Source of the DNA: Listeria grandensis FSL F6-0971
Lineage (GTDB): Bacteria > Bacillota > Bacilli > Lactobacillales > Listeriaceae
Direction of reading: 5' to 3'
Assembly (NCBI RefSeq): GCF_000525835.1
Contig: NZ_AODD01000005.1
Span: 1 to 64,000 of the forward strand
DNA length: 64,000 bases
Of the stretch, positions 31,033 to 39,542 are shown piece by piece. Under the pieces are notes generated by a model, which had not been told where the DNA came from, made no database searches, and saw only the letters and a program-made list of their open reading frames with translations. The stretch's first letter is position 1. Each line of letters starts with the position of its first letter. The position numbers and the translations under genes are program-made.

Positions 31033-31251
31033 ATGGCAAAAGAAGATGTAATCGAAGTGGAAGGTACAGTGGAAGACACATTGCCTAACGCGATGTTCAA
31101 AGTTGTACTAGAAAATGGTCATACTGTTTTAGCTACAGTTTCTGGCAAAATCCGTATGCACTATATTCGTATTTTACCAGGTGATAAAGTAACGGTGGAA
31201 CTTTCCCCGTATGACTTAACACGTGGCAGAATCACTTACCGTTTTAAATAA
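31033..31251 (+). CDS. infA: Translation initiation factor IF-1
   Basis: 72 residues, [20 protein letters not shown] to GRITYRFK, an S1-like OB fold that occupies the ribosomal A site at initiation. AAGGAGG upstream. Confidence 0.99.
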   Translation: MAKEDVIEVEGTVEDTLPNAMFKVVLENGHTVLATVSGKIRMHYIRILPGDKVTVELSPYDLTRGRITYRFK

Positions 31252-31335
31252 TAATTGACTCGGAAATGAAATTATATACCGGTCTGGTTCGCCAGCTGTT
31301 TTTCAATCGGTTTATAGAGACATTTTCTCTAGTAA

Positions 31336-31467
<132 letters not shown>

Positions 31468-31485
31468 GAGGAGGTGCTTTTATAA

Positions 31486-31851
31486 ATGGCACGTATTGCA
31501 GGTGTTGATGTTCCGCGCGAAAAGCGTATCGTAATATCTTTGACTTACATCTATGGTATCGGTAACCAAACGGCTAAAGATGTATTAAAAGAAGCAGGAG
31601 TTTCTGAAAATACTCGTACTCGTGATTTAACTGAAGAAGAACTTGGTAAAATCCGTGAACTAGTTGATAAAATTAAGGTTGAGGGTGATCTTCGTCGTGA
31701 AGTGAACTTGAATATCAAACGTTTGATCGAAATCGGTTCTTATCGTGGCATGCGTCATCGTCGTGGTCTACCAGTTCGTGGACAAAACACGAAGAACAAC
31801 GCACGTACTCGTAAAGGCCCATTAAAAACGGTCGCAGGTAAGAAGAAATAA
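31486..31851 (+). CDS. rpsM: 30S ribosomal protein S13
   Basis: 121 residues, [20 protein letters not shown] to [16 protein letters not shown]13 is in the 30S head and touches the P-site tRNA through its basic tail. GAGGAGG upstream. Confidence 0.99.
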   Translation: MARIAGVDVPREKRIVISLTYIYGIGNQTAKDVLKEAGVSENTRTRDLTEEELGKIRELVDKIKVEGDLRREVNLNIKRLIEIGSYRGMRHRRGLPVRGQNTKNNARTRKGPLKTVAGKKK

Positions 31852-31881
31852 TTATTAGTAAGTAAAGGAGGTAGTTAGTGA

Positions 31882-32271
31882 ATGGCTCGTAAAACAAATA
31901 CTCGTAAACGTCGTGTGAAAAAGAATATCGAAGCTGGTATTGCACACATTCGTTCTACATTCAATAATACAATTGTAACGATTACTGACACTCACGGTAA
32001 TGCGGTAGCATGGTCAAGTGCAGGCTCTCTTGGTTTCAAAGGATCTCGTAAATCGACTCCTTTCGCGGCGCAATTAGCTGCTGAAACATGTGCAAAAGCT
32101 GCGCAAGAACATGGCTTGAAAACTTTGGAAGTAACAGTTAAAGGACCTGGTGCAGGACGTGAAGCTGCGATTCGTGCTCTTCAAGCTGCTGGTCTAGATG
32201 TAACTGCTATTAAAGATGTGACTCCAGTTCCTCATAACGGATGTCGTCCTCCAAAACGTCGTCGTGTCTAA
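31882..32271 (+). CDS. rpsK: 30S ribosomal protein S11
   Basis: 129 residues, platform protein of the 30S; ends in the conserved [23 protein letters not shown] upstream. Confidence 0.99.
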   Translation: MARKTNTRKRRVKKNIEAGIAHIRSTFNNTIVTITDTHGNAVAWSSAGSLGFKGSRKSTPFAAQLAAETCAKAAQEHGLKTLEVTVKGPGAGREAAIRALQAAGLDVTAIKDVTPVPHNGCRPPKRRRV

Positions 32272-32365
32272 GTAGTCGTATTTTGTTCGCAACTTTGAAC
32301 TATTGTCACGAGATTCTTCATAAGGATCTTAGCCAAAGAGACGTTTTGAAGGAGGGTAAATTTGA

Positions 32366-33310
32366 ATGATCGAAATTGAAAAACCGAAAATCGAGACGAT
32401 TGAGATCAGCGATGATGCCAAGTATGGAAAATTTGTTGTAGAGCCACTAGAGCGTGGATATGGTACAACTTTGGGTAACTCCTTACGTCGTATTCTGTTA
32501 TCTTCTCTTCCTGGTGCTGCAGTGACATCTATCCAAATCGATGGAGCGTTACATGAGTTTTCTGTAATAGAAGGTGTAGTAGAAGATGTAACAAGCATGA
32601 TTTTAAATATCAAGAAACTTGCACTTAAAGTGTATGCCGAAGATGATAAAACTTTGGAAATTGATATGCAAGGTCCTGGCGTTGTAACTGCTGGCGATAT
32701 TAACTATGATAGTGATGTTGAAATTCTAAATCCAGATCTTCACATTGCCACTCTTAGCGATAACGCAAAATTCCATGTTCGCTTAAACGCGGCTCGTGGT
32801 CGTGGTTATACACCTGCGGATCAAAATAAACGTGAGAATATGCCAATCGGTGTGTTACCAGTTGACTCGATTTTTAGCCCGGTTATCCGTGTTAACTATC
32901 AAGTGGAAACAACACGTGTTGGACAATCCACAAATTATGATAAGCTTACTTTTGATGTTTTGACAGACGGAAGTATTAGCCCTGAAGAAGCTGTTTCCTT
33001 GGGAGCAAAAATTCTTACAGAGCATTTGAATATTTTTGTTGACTTAACAGATGAAGCCCAAAAAGCAGAAATCATGATCGAAAAAGAAGAAAGCCATAAA
33101 GAGAAAGTGCTTGAAATGACAATTGAAGAATTGGACTTATCTGTTCGTTCTTACAACTGCTTGAAACGCGCTGGAATCAATACAGTACAGGAATTAGCTG
33201 ACAAATCTGAGGATGATATGATGAAAGTTCGTAACTTGGGTCGTAAATCTCTAGAAGAAGTTAAAGTGAAACTGTCTGACCTTGGCTTAGGTTTAAGAAA
33301 CGAAAATTAA
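32366..33310 (+). CDS. rpoA: RNA polymerase alpha subunit
   Basis: 314 residues. N-terminal assembly domain ([20 protein letters not shown]) and C-terminal DNA/activator-binding domain ([20 protein letters not shown]) joined by an acidic linker near residue 235. GAAGGAGGG upstream. Confidence 0.99.
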   Translation: MIEIEKPKIETIEISDDAKYGKFVVEPLERGYGTTLGNSLRRILLSSLPGAAVTSIQIDGALHEFSVIEGVVEDVTSMILNIKKLALKVYAEDDKTLEIDMQGPGVVTAGDINYDSDVEILNPDLHIATLSDNAKFHVRLNAARGRGYTPADQNKRENMPIGVLPVDSIFSPVIRVNYQVETTRVGQSTNYDKLTFDVLTDGSISPEEAVSLGAKILTEHLNIFVDLTDEAQKAEIMIEKEESHKEKVLEMTIEELDLSVRSYNCLKRAGINTVQELADKSEDDMMKVRNLGRKSLEEVKVKLSDLGLGLRNEN

Positions 33311-33337
33311 TTTTTACTTTGTGAAGGAGGGAAATCC

Positions 33338-33745
33338 ATGGGTTACAGAAAATTAGGTCGTACTAAATCGCAACGTAAAGCATTGCTACGTGATCTAGCG
33401 ACTGATTTAATCGTTTTCGAACGTATCGAAACAACTGAAGCGAAAGCTAAAGAGATCCGTTCAATCGTTGAAAAACTGATCACTTCTGGTAAAAAAGGAG
33501 ATTTGCATTCTCGTCGTCAAGCAGCTGCCTTTGTACGTCACGAAGTTGTTAACGTGGTACAAAAAGAAGTGAAAGATAAAGATGGTAATACTGTGACAAA
33601 AAATCGTCCAGTTTACGCTTTACAAAAATTATTTGATGATGTTGCTCCACGTTACGCGGAACGTCAAGGCGGATATACTCGTATCTTGAAAAAAGGTCCT
33701 CGTCGCGGCGACGGTGCACCAATGGTTATCATTGAATTAGTATAA
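33338..33745 (+). CDS. rplQ: 50S ribosomal protein L17
   Basis: 135 residues, [20 protein letters not shown]; last gene of the ribosomal block. GAAGGAGGG upstream, terminators downstream. Confidence 0.99.
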   Translation: MGYRKLGRTKSQRKALLRDLATDLIVFERIETTEAKAKEIRSIVEKLITSGKKGDLHSRRQAAAFVRHEVVNVVQKEVKDKDGNTVTKNRPVYALQKLFDDVAPRYAERQGGYTRILKKGPRRGDGAPMVIIELV

Positions 33746-33810
33746 TTCATGTGTCTAAAGCAAGTGGAGTGTTATGATAGAGCGGTTCGCCGCCTCTGTC
33801 TAGCTCTGTG

Positions 33811-33856
33811 TGTTTCCTCTTCGCGGTGGCGAGGAGGAACGCAGGCTTTTTTTTAT
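33811..33856 (+). terminator. Terminator after rplQ
   Basis: GTTTCCTCTTC (near 33812) pairs, with one bulge, with GAGGAGGAAC (33831-33840); a GCAGGC then an eight-T tract follow. Confidence 0.75.
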
Positions 33857-33857
33857 T

Positions 33858-33936
33858 GTGAATCAAGGGGTAACCCTTATTCACGATCTTACATATGCAA
33901 AAAAGACTTATCGTTGTTATTCGATAGGTCTTTTTT
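33858..33936 (+). terminator. Second hairpin and bidirectional terminator before aroE
   Basis: A 5-6 bp interrupted stem GTGAAT-AAGGG / CCCTTATTCAC is followed by a strong stem: AAAAAAGACTTATCG (33899-33913) with CGATAGGTCTTTTTT (33922-33936). The A and T tracts make it work on both strands. The remaining bases to aroE contain no gene that I can support. Confidence 0.75.
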
Positions 33937-34099
33937 GTGTTTATGCGAGGTGAGAGAATAGTTGGGAAGCTTTCTTGTTTAAATAGCTACAGTCGGATAT
34001 AATGAGATGGAAGAATGGATAGTTGGTGTTTGAGTGAGCTATGAGAATATTTTTCTGGATGTGAATAAATAAATTGACTGGAAAAAGGGAGTCTATTTC

Positions 34100-34108
34100 T
34101 GGTATGAT
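34100..34108 (+). promoter_or_regulatory. Possible extended -10 promoter of aroE
   Basis: TGGTATGAT resembles TGnTATAAT, about 80 bases before aroE. The TTGACT at 34074-34079 is too far away (23 bp) to serve as its -35. Confidence 0.35.
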
Positions 34109-34188
34109 TGTGAGGTTGGATGAATTTACTGATTTTGCTGATAAAAGAATAGTATGGATACATAAATTAGGAAGGGTGTTTTTTAAGT

Positions 34189-35058
34189 ATGACAGAGCGG
34201 ATTTCAGGGAAGACGAAGTTAATTGGGTTATTAGGTACGCCGATTTCTCACAGTTTATCACCAAAAATGCATAATGAAGCATTTTCCAAGTTAGGATTGG
34301 ACTATGTTTATTTGGCGTTTGATGTTGGAACCGAGCAACTAGCCGATGTTGTGAAGGGGTATCGGGCAATGGGGATTCGGGGTTGTAATGTGACGATGCC
34401 GAATAAGGTGTTGGTGAAGGAATATTTGGATAAGCTATCTCCTGCTGCCGAACTTGCGGGTGCGGTGAATACCGTTGTGAATGATAATGGTGTTTTGACA
34501 GGGCATATTACGGATGGAACGGGATATATGCGGGCGCTTGAGGAAGCAAAGGTTGATATTATCGGTAAGAAAATGACGATTGCAGGTGCTGGTGGTGCTG
34601 CTACAGCGATTTGTATTCAGGCGGCACTTGATGGTGTAGAGGAAATCTCGATTTTTAATAGGAAAGACGAATTTTACAAGCGAGGAGAACAGATGGTGCG
34701 TGACATTAATGCCAAAACAGATTGTAAGGCACAACTTTTTGATTTAGCTGATTTGGAAGCGCTTCGGAATGAGATGATGGCTAGTGTTATTTTTGTCAAT
34801 GCGACTTCGGTTGGCATGGAACCACTTGTTGGCCAAAGTGTTGTACCGGATGTGTCTTATCTACGTCCAGAACTGATTGTGTCGGATGTTGTGTATGTTC
34901 CTGCGAAGACGCGCTTGTTAGAAATGGCAGACGAGGCAGGGTGTACAACGGTTAATGGCCTGGGAATGATGTTGTGGCAAGGTGCGAAAGCTTTTGAAAT
35001 TTGGACTGGAGAAGAAATGCCAGTTGGGGATATCAAGGAATTACTGTTTAAAAAATAG
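34189..35058 (+). CDS. aroE: Shikimate/quinate 5-dehydrogenase
   Basis: 289-residue NAD(P)-dependent oxidoreductase interconverting 3-dehydroshikimate and shikimate (or dehydroquinate and quinate). Substrate domain GTPISHSLSPKMHNEAF (about 14-30) and catalytic region GCNVTMPNKVLVKEYLD are followed by nucleotide-binding AGAGGAATAI and the C-terminal GLGMMLWQGAKAFEIWTGEE. AGGAAGGGTG upstream. Pairing with a type I dehydroquinase and an MFS carrier points to use of imported quinate/shikimate rather than aromatic amino acid synthesis, as for the Listeria qui genes; this is inference. Confidence 0.9.
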   Translation: MTERISGKTKLIGLLGTPISHSLSPKMHNEAFSKLGLDYVYLAFDVGTEQLADVVKGYRAMGIRGCNVTMPNKVLVKEYLDKLSPAAELAGAVNTVVNDNGVLTGHITDGTGYMRALEEAKVDIIGKKMTIAGAGGAATAICIQAALDGVEEISIFNRKDEFYKRGEQMVRDINAKTDCKAQLFDLADLEALRNEMMASVIFVNATSVGMEPLVGQSVVPDVSYLRPELIVSDVVYVPAKTRLLEMADEAGCTTVNGLGMMLWQGAKAFEIWTGEEMPVGDIKELLFKK

Positions 35059-35094
35059 GGCGATTGAGAATGGATAGTAGAGAGGAAAGCGGAT

Positions 35095-35862
35095 ATGAAA
35101 AGTGTTTTAGTAAGAGATGTCGTGATTGGTGAGGGTGCGCCTAGTATTTGTGTTCCTATGGTTGGTAAGACGGCTGTGCAATTAGTCGAGGAAGCGCGTA
35201 TGCTGATGGGGGTTGATTTGGATATTGTGGAATGGCGAGTCGATTTCTATGAAGACGTGGCGGATACTGAGAAAGTAAAGGAAACGCTGCATGAGATTCG
35301 AGGCATTTTGAACAATATACCGCTGATTTTTACATTTCGAAGTGCGAAAGAGGGCGGTGAGCTTGAATTTCCTGTGGCGAGTTATGTGGAGCTGAATAGG
35401 GCAATTGCGGCGACTGGCATGGTGGATATCGTGGATGTGGAGCTGTTTACAGGAGATGAGGAAGTGGCACAACTTGTGGAGGCTGTGCATCAGGCGGGTG
35501 CGAAGGTCATTATGTCGAATCATGATTTCGATAAGACGCCGAGTGAGGATGAGATCGTGGCGCGACTTGTGAAGATGCAAGATTATGATGCAGATCTACC
35601 TAAAATGGCGGTGATGCCACAATCGGCGGCGGATGTGTTGACATTACTTAGTGCAACGAATACGATGCGTGAAAAGTATGCGGATCGCCCGATTATCACG
35701 ATGTCGATGGCAGGGACTGGCGTTATTTCACGCTTGGCTGGAGAAATTTTTGGCTCGGCATTGACGTTCGGGGCAGCGAAAAAGGTTTCCGCGCCTGGAC
35801 AGGTTCCGGTGGGTGAGTTACGCCAAGTGTTGACGTTGTTGCATAAAAGCTTGAATGGATGA
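35095..35862 (+). CDS. aroD: 3-dehydroquinate dehydratase, type I
   Basis: 255-residue class I enzyme forming a Schiff base with substrate. Signature elements: EWRVDFYED near residue 44, catalytic histidine in MSNHDFDKTPSED near 143, Schiff-base lysine in LPKMAVMPQSAADVL near 170, and the C-terminal SMAGTGVISRLAGEIFGS. It lies 36 bases after aroE. The type I form is used catabolically as well as biosynthetically. Confidence 0.92.
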   Translation: MKSVLVRDVVIGEGAPSICVPMVGKTAVQLVEEARMLMGVDLDIVEWRVDFYEDVADTEKVKETLHEIRGILNNIPLIFTFRSAKEGGELEFPVASYVELNRAIAATGMVDIVDVELFTGDEEVAQLVEAVHQAGAKVIMSNHDFDKTPSEDEIVARLVKMQDYDADLPKMAVMPQSAADVLTLLSATNTMREKYADRPIITMSMAGTGVISRLAGEIFGSALTFGAAKKVSAPGQVPVGELRQVLTLLHKSLNG

Positions 35863-35867
35863 AAATA

Positions 35868-35915
35868 GAGCCTCTTGGGAAATCATTTATTTTCTGAGAG
35901 GTTTGGGCATTTTTA
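35868..35915 (+). terminator. Probable terminator after aroD
   Basis: GAGCCTCTT (35868-35876) pairs with GAGAGGTTT (35896-35904) including wobbles; GGGCATTTTTATT follows. It may be a partial read-through point before the MFS gene. Confidence 0.5.
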
Positions 35916-35968
35916 TTATGTAATGGAGCCCTATTAGTAATACTTGAATGCACCTGGGAGGGAAAAGG

Positions 35969-37285
35969 ATGGAACAGCAGATGAAACCAAAGAGAGTTGT
36001 CGCAACAAAGAAAAAATTTAGATATTGGATCGGCCTGTTGCTTGGGTTTGGTTGTTTAGTGAACTATTTTGATCGAATTAATTTGACGGTAGCGGGGCAA
36101 GTTTTAATGGATGAACTCAGTATTACGCCAGCGATGTTCGGCATTTTATTATCTTCTTTTTCTTGGACGTATGCGTTAATGCAGATTCCTATGGGCTTGG
36201 TGTTGGATCGGATCGGTGTGAAGTGGTTGAATCGGGTTTGCTCGATTGTATGGGTTTTCGCGACGGGATTGACGGCTTTTATTAGTGGATTACTACCATT
36301 ATTTATTTTGAGATTATCGCTGGGTGTGGCGGAAGCGCCGGCGTTTAGTGCGGCTTCGAAGGCGACGGGATATTGGTTTCCGCTGAAAGAACGGGGATTT
36401 GCGACGGCGATGTTTGATATGTCGTCAAAACTATCGAATGTGATTGGAGTGCCAATGGTTGCTTTTATTATTGCCAAATGGGGCTGGCGTGAGGCTTTCA
36501 TTGTGACGGCGATTATTAGTATTGTGTACTGTGTTTGGTTTTGGGTGCTTTATCGGGACCCTGAGGAACATCCGCGGCTTTCGAAAGAGGAGTTGGATTA
36601 TATTCAGTCGGGCGATGCACAAAAACAGGTCGCGCCTGGTGAGGGAAGTAGTTTGCTTTATTTGGTGAAGCAGCGCAAGTTGTGGGCGCTTGCCATTGGT
36701 GCGGCGGCGTATAATTATTCGTTCTTCTTGTTTTTGACGTGGTTGCCAAACTATTTGATGCAGGAGCTTCATTTAGATATTATGAAATCGGGATTATATA
36801 CGGCGATTCCGTGGGCTTGTGGGGCGCTATCTAGTGTTTTAATTGGTGGCTTGCTCGTTGATTTTCTGATTAAGCGTGGATTTGATCCATCGAAGGTTCG
36901 GAAGTTGTTTCTAACGATTGGAATGTTGCTAGGGCTTGCGGTTATTGGTGCGGCAACGACGAAGGATACGCAGACGGCGATTATATTCTTTAGTATTGCG
37001 GTGTCGGGAATTTGTATCGCGTCTACGATTAATTGGTCAATGCCGTCGATTTTAGCGCCGAATGGCTCGGTTGGGACTGTGGGCGGATTTATGAACTTTA
37101 TTGGGAATCTGACGGCGATTGCTGCTCCGATTGTGACGGGTTTTATCGTCGGTGCGACGGGAAGTTTCTCGATTGCTTTTGTTGTGGCAGGTGTCGTGAT
37201 GCTGATCGGGATTTTATCGATTACGATCTTCTTAGGCCGCATTGAAAAAATTCCAGATGAGGAGAAAAAGGCGATTTTAGATTGA
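35969..37285 (+). CDS. MFS transporter, anion:cation symporter (glucarate/phthalate-like) family
   Basis: 438 residues, 12 predicted helices in two bundles. The N-terminal bundle has the family motif NYFDRINLTVAGQVL and the loop 2-3 motif PMGLVLDRIGVKW. ACS-family carriers import organic anions such as glucarate, phthalate or quinate. Start ATG at 35969 after GGGAGGG. Next to aroE-aroD the most economical substrate is quinate or shikimate, but sequence alone does not decide. Its end nearly touches the convergent rodA-like gene (3 bases between), without a clear terminator. Confidence 0.8.
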   Translation: MEQQMKPKRVVATKKKFRYWIGLLLGFGCLVNYFDRINLTVAGQVLMDELSITPAMFGILLSSFSWTYALMQIPMGLVLDRIGVKWLNRVCSIVWVFATGLTAFISGLLPLFILRLSLGVAEAPAFSAASKATGYWFPLKERGFATAMFDMSSKLSNVIGVPMVAFIIAKWGWREAFIVTAIISIVYCVWFWVLYRDPEEHPRLSKEELDYIQSGDAQKQVAPGEGSSLLYLVKQRKLWALAIGAAAYNYSFFLFLTWLPNYLMQELHLDIMKSGLYTAIPWACGALSSVLIGGLLVDFLIKRGFDPSKVRKLFLTIGMLLGLAVIGAATTKDTQTAIIFFSIAVSGICIASTINWSMPSILAPNGSVGTVGGFMNFIGNLTAIAAPIVTGFIVGATGSFSIAFVVAGVVMLIGILSITIFLGRIEKIPDEEKKAILD

Positions 37286-37288
37286 TTG

Positions 37289-38401
37289 CTAAGTTCGACT
37301 CAGGCTGGTATCGTCATTTTTGATAACGGCGAGAATGGTGCCGAGTGCGATCATGTTTCCGAGTGTCGAGCTACCGCCGTAACTGATAAATGGTAGTGGG
37401 ATACCGGTGAGTGGCATCAGACCAATAGTCATCGCGATATTTTCGAAAATATTGAAGGCGAACATCATCGCAAAACCAGCGATGACATAGGTAGAAAAAC
37501 TATTTTTCATGTGTAGTGCAGCGATGATGAGTTGGTGGATGAAGAGCATGAACAGGATAAGTAGTAGACTGGCGCCGATGAAGCCGAATTGGTTGGCGAT
37601 AGTGCTGAAAATCATGTCGGTATGGCTTTCGGGAATGTAGACGGAAGACGAGTTGTTGCCAGACATCGTTCCTGAGCCGATCGCCTTTAGGGAGCGGTCC
37701 ACTTGATAGAAGGAATTTGGATCGCTTGCTGGATCAAGCCATGTATGGATGCGTCGGAATTGGTAGCTCTTGAAGCCAATTTTTTCGAGTAAGGTGACGT
37801 GATAGACGACTAGGTAGAGCCCACCACTGACAGCTACAACGAGTGATGCTAAGATCGTGATGATGAGTTTGGTGGATTTCAGGGCTAGGATGCTAATCGT
37901 GAAGGCGCTGACGAAATAGACGATCGTTGTGCCAAGATCGGGTTGCCTCATAATTAAAAGCAGGATGACTGCTACGAGCGACCAGGTAATGAGTAGCTGT
38001 TTCCAAATGACGCGTTCGTATTTTGCCGCAAAATGGGCGATAACGATGATGAACATCGATTTGGCGACCTCTGATGGTTGTAGGGAGATTCCTGGGAACT
38101 GATACCAACGTGTCGCGCCATTAATTGTTGATACGAGTGGGTTTGGAATTAGGATGCCGACAAGCAGGATAACCATGGCGAGGTACACCCAGAGAATGTT
38201 GGCGCGAACGAAGGTCATATTGAGTTTCGATAGGAGAAATACAGTACCGAAGCCGATGATAATGTAGACGACTTGCATACGGAAGAAGTTGGTGTTGTAT
38301 TGATTGGTTTGTTGAGCCATGAAAATCGCGAGGCAGCTAATTATGGATAGTATGCAGATGATGACGACCAGGCTTTCGCGGAGTCTATTGTTGGTTTGCA
38401 T
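37289..38401 (-). CDS. RodA/FtsW-type SEDS peptidoglycan glycosyltransferase (RodA3-like)
   Basis: 370 residues, about ten helices. SEDS motifs include RWYQFPGISLQPSEVAKS (loop with conserved Glu/Lys), MRQPDLGTTIVYF, the periplasmic PESHTDMIFSTIANQFGFIG and the C-terminal GIPLPFISYGGSSTLGNMI. SEDS proteins polymerise glycan strands with a cognate class B PBP. GAAGGAATACTC before the ATG. It overlaps the preceding ftsW-like gene by 17 bases, so the two are made together. This gene pair beside a Mg2+ P-type ATPase resembles the Lmo2687-Lmo2689 region, where the proteins are called RodA3 and FtsW2. Confidence 0.88.
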   Translation of the reverse strand: MQTNNRLRESLVVIICILSIISCLAIFMAQQTNQYNTNFFRMQVVYIIIGFGTVFLLSKLNMTFVRANILWVYLAMVILLVGILIPNPLVSTINGATRWYQFPGISLQPSEVAKSMFIIVIAHFAAKYERVIWKQLLITWSLVAVILLLIMRQPDLGTTIVYFVSAFTISILALKSTKLIITILASLVVAVSGGLYLVVYHVTLLEKIGFKSYQFRRIHTWLDPASDPNSFYQVDRSLKAIGSGTMSGNNSSSVYIPESHTDMIFSTIANQFGFIGASLLLILFMLFIHQLIIAALHMKNSFSTYVIAGFAMMFAFNIFENIAMTIGLMPLTGIPLPFISYGGSSTLGNMIALGTILAVIKNDDTSLSRT

Positions 38402-39538
38402 GAGTATTCCTTCTTTCTGTGAGGGTTATTTGGCGTTCGGCACTAATGAGAAATCCGACGCCGCATGATAGGGTGATAATGGAGGTACCGCCAAAACTTA
38501 TAAATGGTAGCGGGACACCGGTAAGGGGAATCATACCGCTGACGCCGCCGAGGTTTAGGAAGGTTTGGACGGCAATCCAGGTCGCGAAGCCGATGCAGAT
38601 GGAAGTGTCGAAGGCTGATTGACTGCGAAGCGCGATGTGAAAAGCTTTCCAGATGAAAAACAGGATGAGGCTCAAGGTCACGAGAATACCCATGATGCCG
38701 AGTTCTTCCGAGATGACAGCACTGATAAAATCGGTATGGGATTCAGGCAGAAATCCGAGTTTTTGGACGCTGTTTCCGAACCCTTTGCCAAAAATACCGC
38801 CGTCTGCAATCGCGTAATAGCCGTTTCTTAGTTGATAAGATGCGTCGAGATTAGCTTCGTTAAACGGATCAAGAAAGGCGAATCGCCCGAGTCTTGTCTG
38901 GCTGAAAAAATCGGGATGAACCAGATAAATCACGCCGAGACTAAGCGCTATGAAGAGCATGACGGTAAGCGCGAGTTGGCTGATTCGGCGTGCTGAGAGC
39001 CTGATGTGAGCAATTGTGCGGCAAAAATACATAGAACGATAAAACTAGTTCCTAAATCTGGTTGTAAAATAATGAGGCCTACGCAAAATAAAATATAGGC
39101 GATGAGTAAGTAAGTGACGCGATTTGAGCGCATCATTTTTGGAAAGTAATGCACGATGAAGTTGCCGGTAACAATGATGAGTAGGCTTTTGACGAGCTCA
39201 GTTGGTTGGAGTGTGGCGCTGCCTAGTTGAATCCAACGCTGGGCATTGTTTGTTGCAGTACCAGTAAGTAGGATGAGGACTAGCAGGAGGACAGCGATTC
39301 CGCCTGCTAATTTCATCGTTTTTTTAGAACAGAATGGTGCCGTTTTTAGTTTTGCAAAGAAGAGTAGGCAAGCGATGCCGATCGCGTAAAAAAGGGCTTG
39401 CCGGATGACGAAATACTGGCTTGTGACCTCATAGCGATTGCCAGCGGATGCATAACTGGCGCTGTAAACGAGGAGACAACTCCAAATCCCGATGGCGATG
39501 TAGGCGAGAATAATGATGCTGTTCTGCTTTGTAAACAT
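38385..39538 (-). CDS. FtsW-type SEDS glycosyltransferase (FtsW2-like), frameshifted
   Basis: The N-terminal 178 codons (MFTKQNSIIILAYIAIG to ILQPDLGTSFIVLCIFAAQL) and the C-terminal part (LSARRISQLALTVM to a stop at 38385) are in different frames. One missing G/C in the run at 38999-39001 joins them as LLTSG-LSARRISQ, giving a ~384-residue SEDS protein with PESHTDFISAVISEELGIMG and GVPLPFISFGGTS. Its ATG lies four bases past the mgtA-like stop, and its end overlaps the rodA-like start. This is a three-gene translationally coupled unit. A sequencing deletion is the simplest explanation. Confidence 0.82.
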
Positions 39539-39542
39539 AGCT

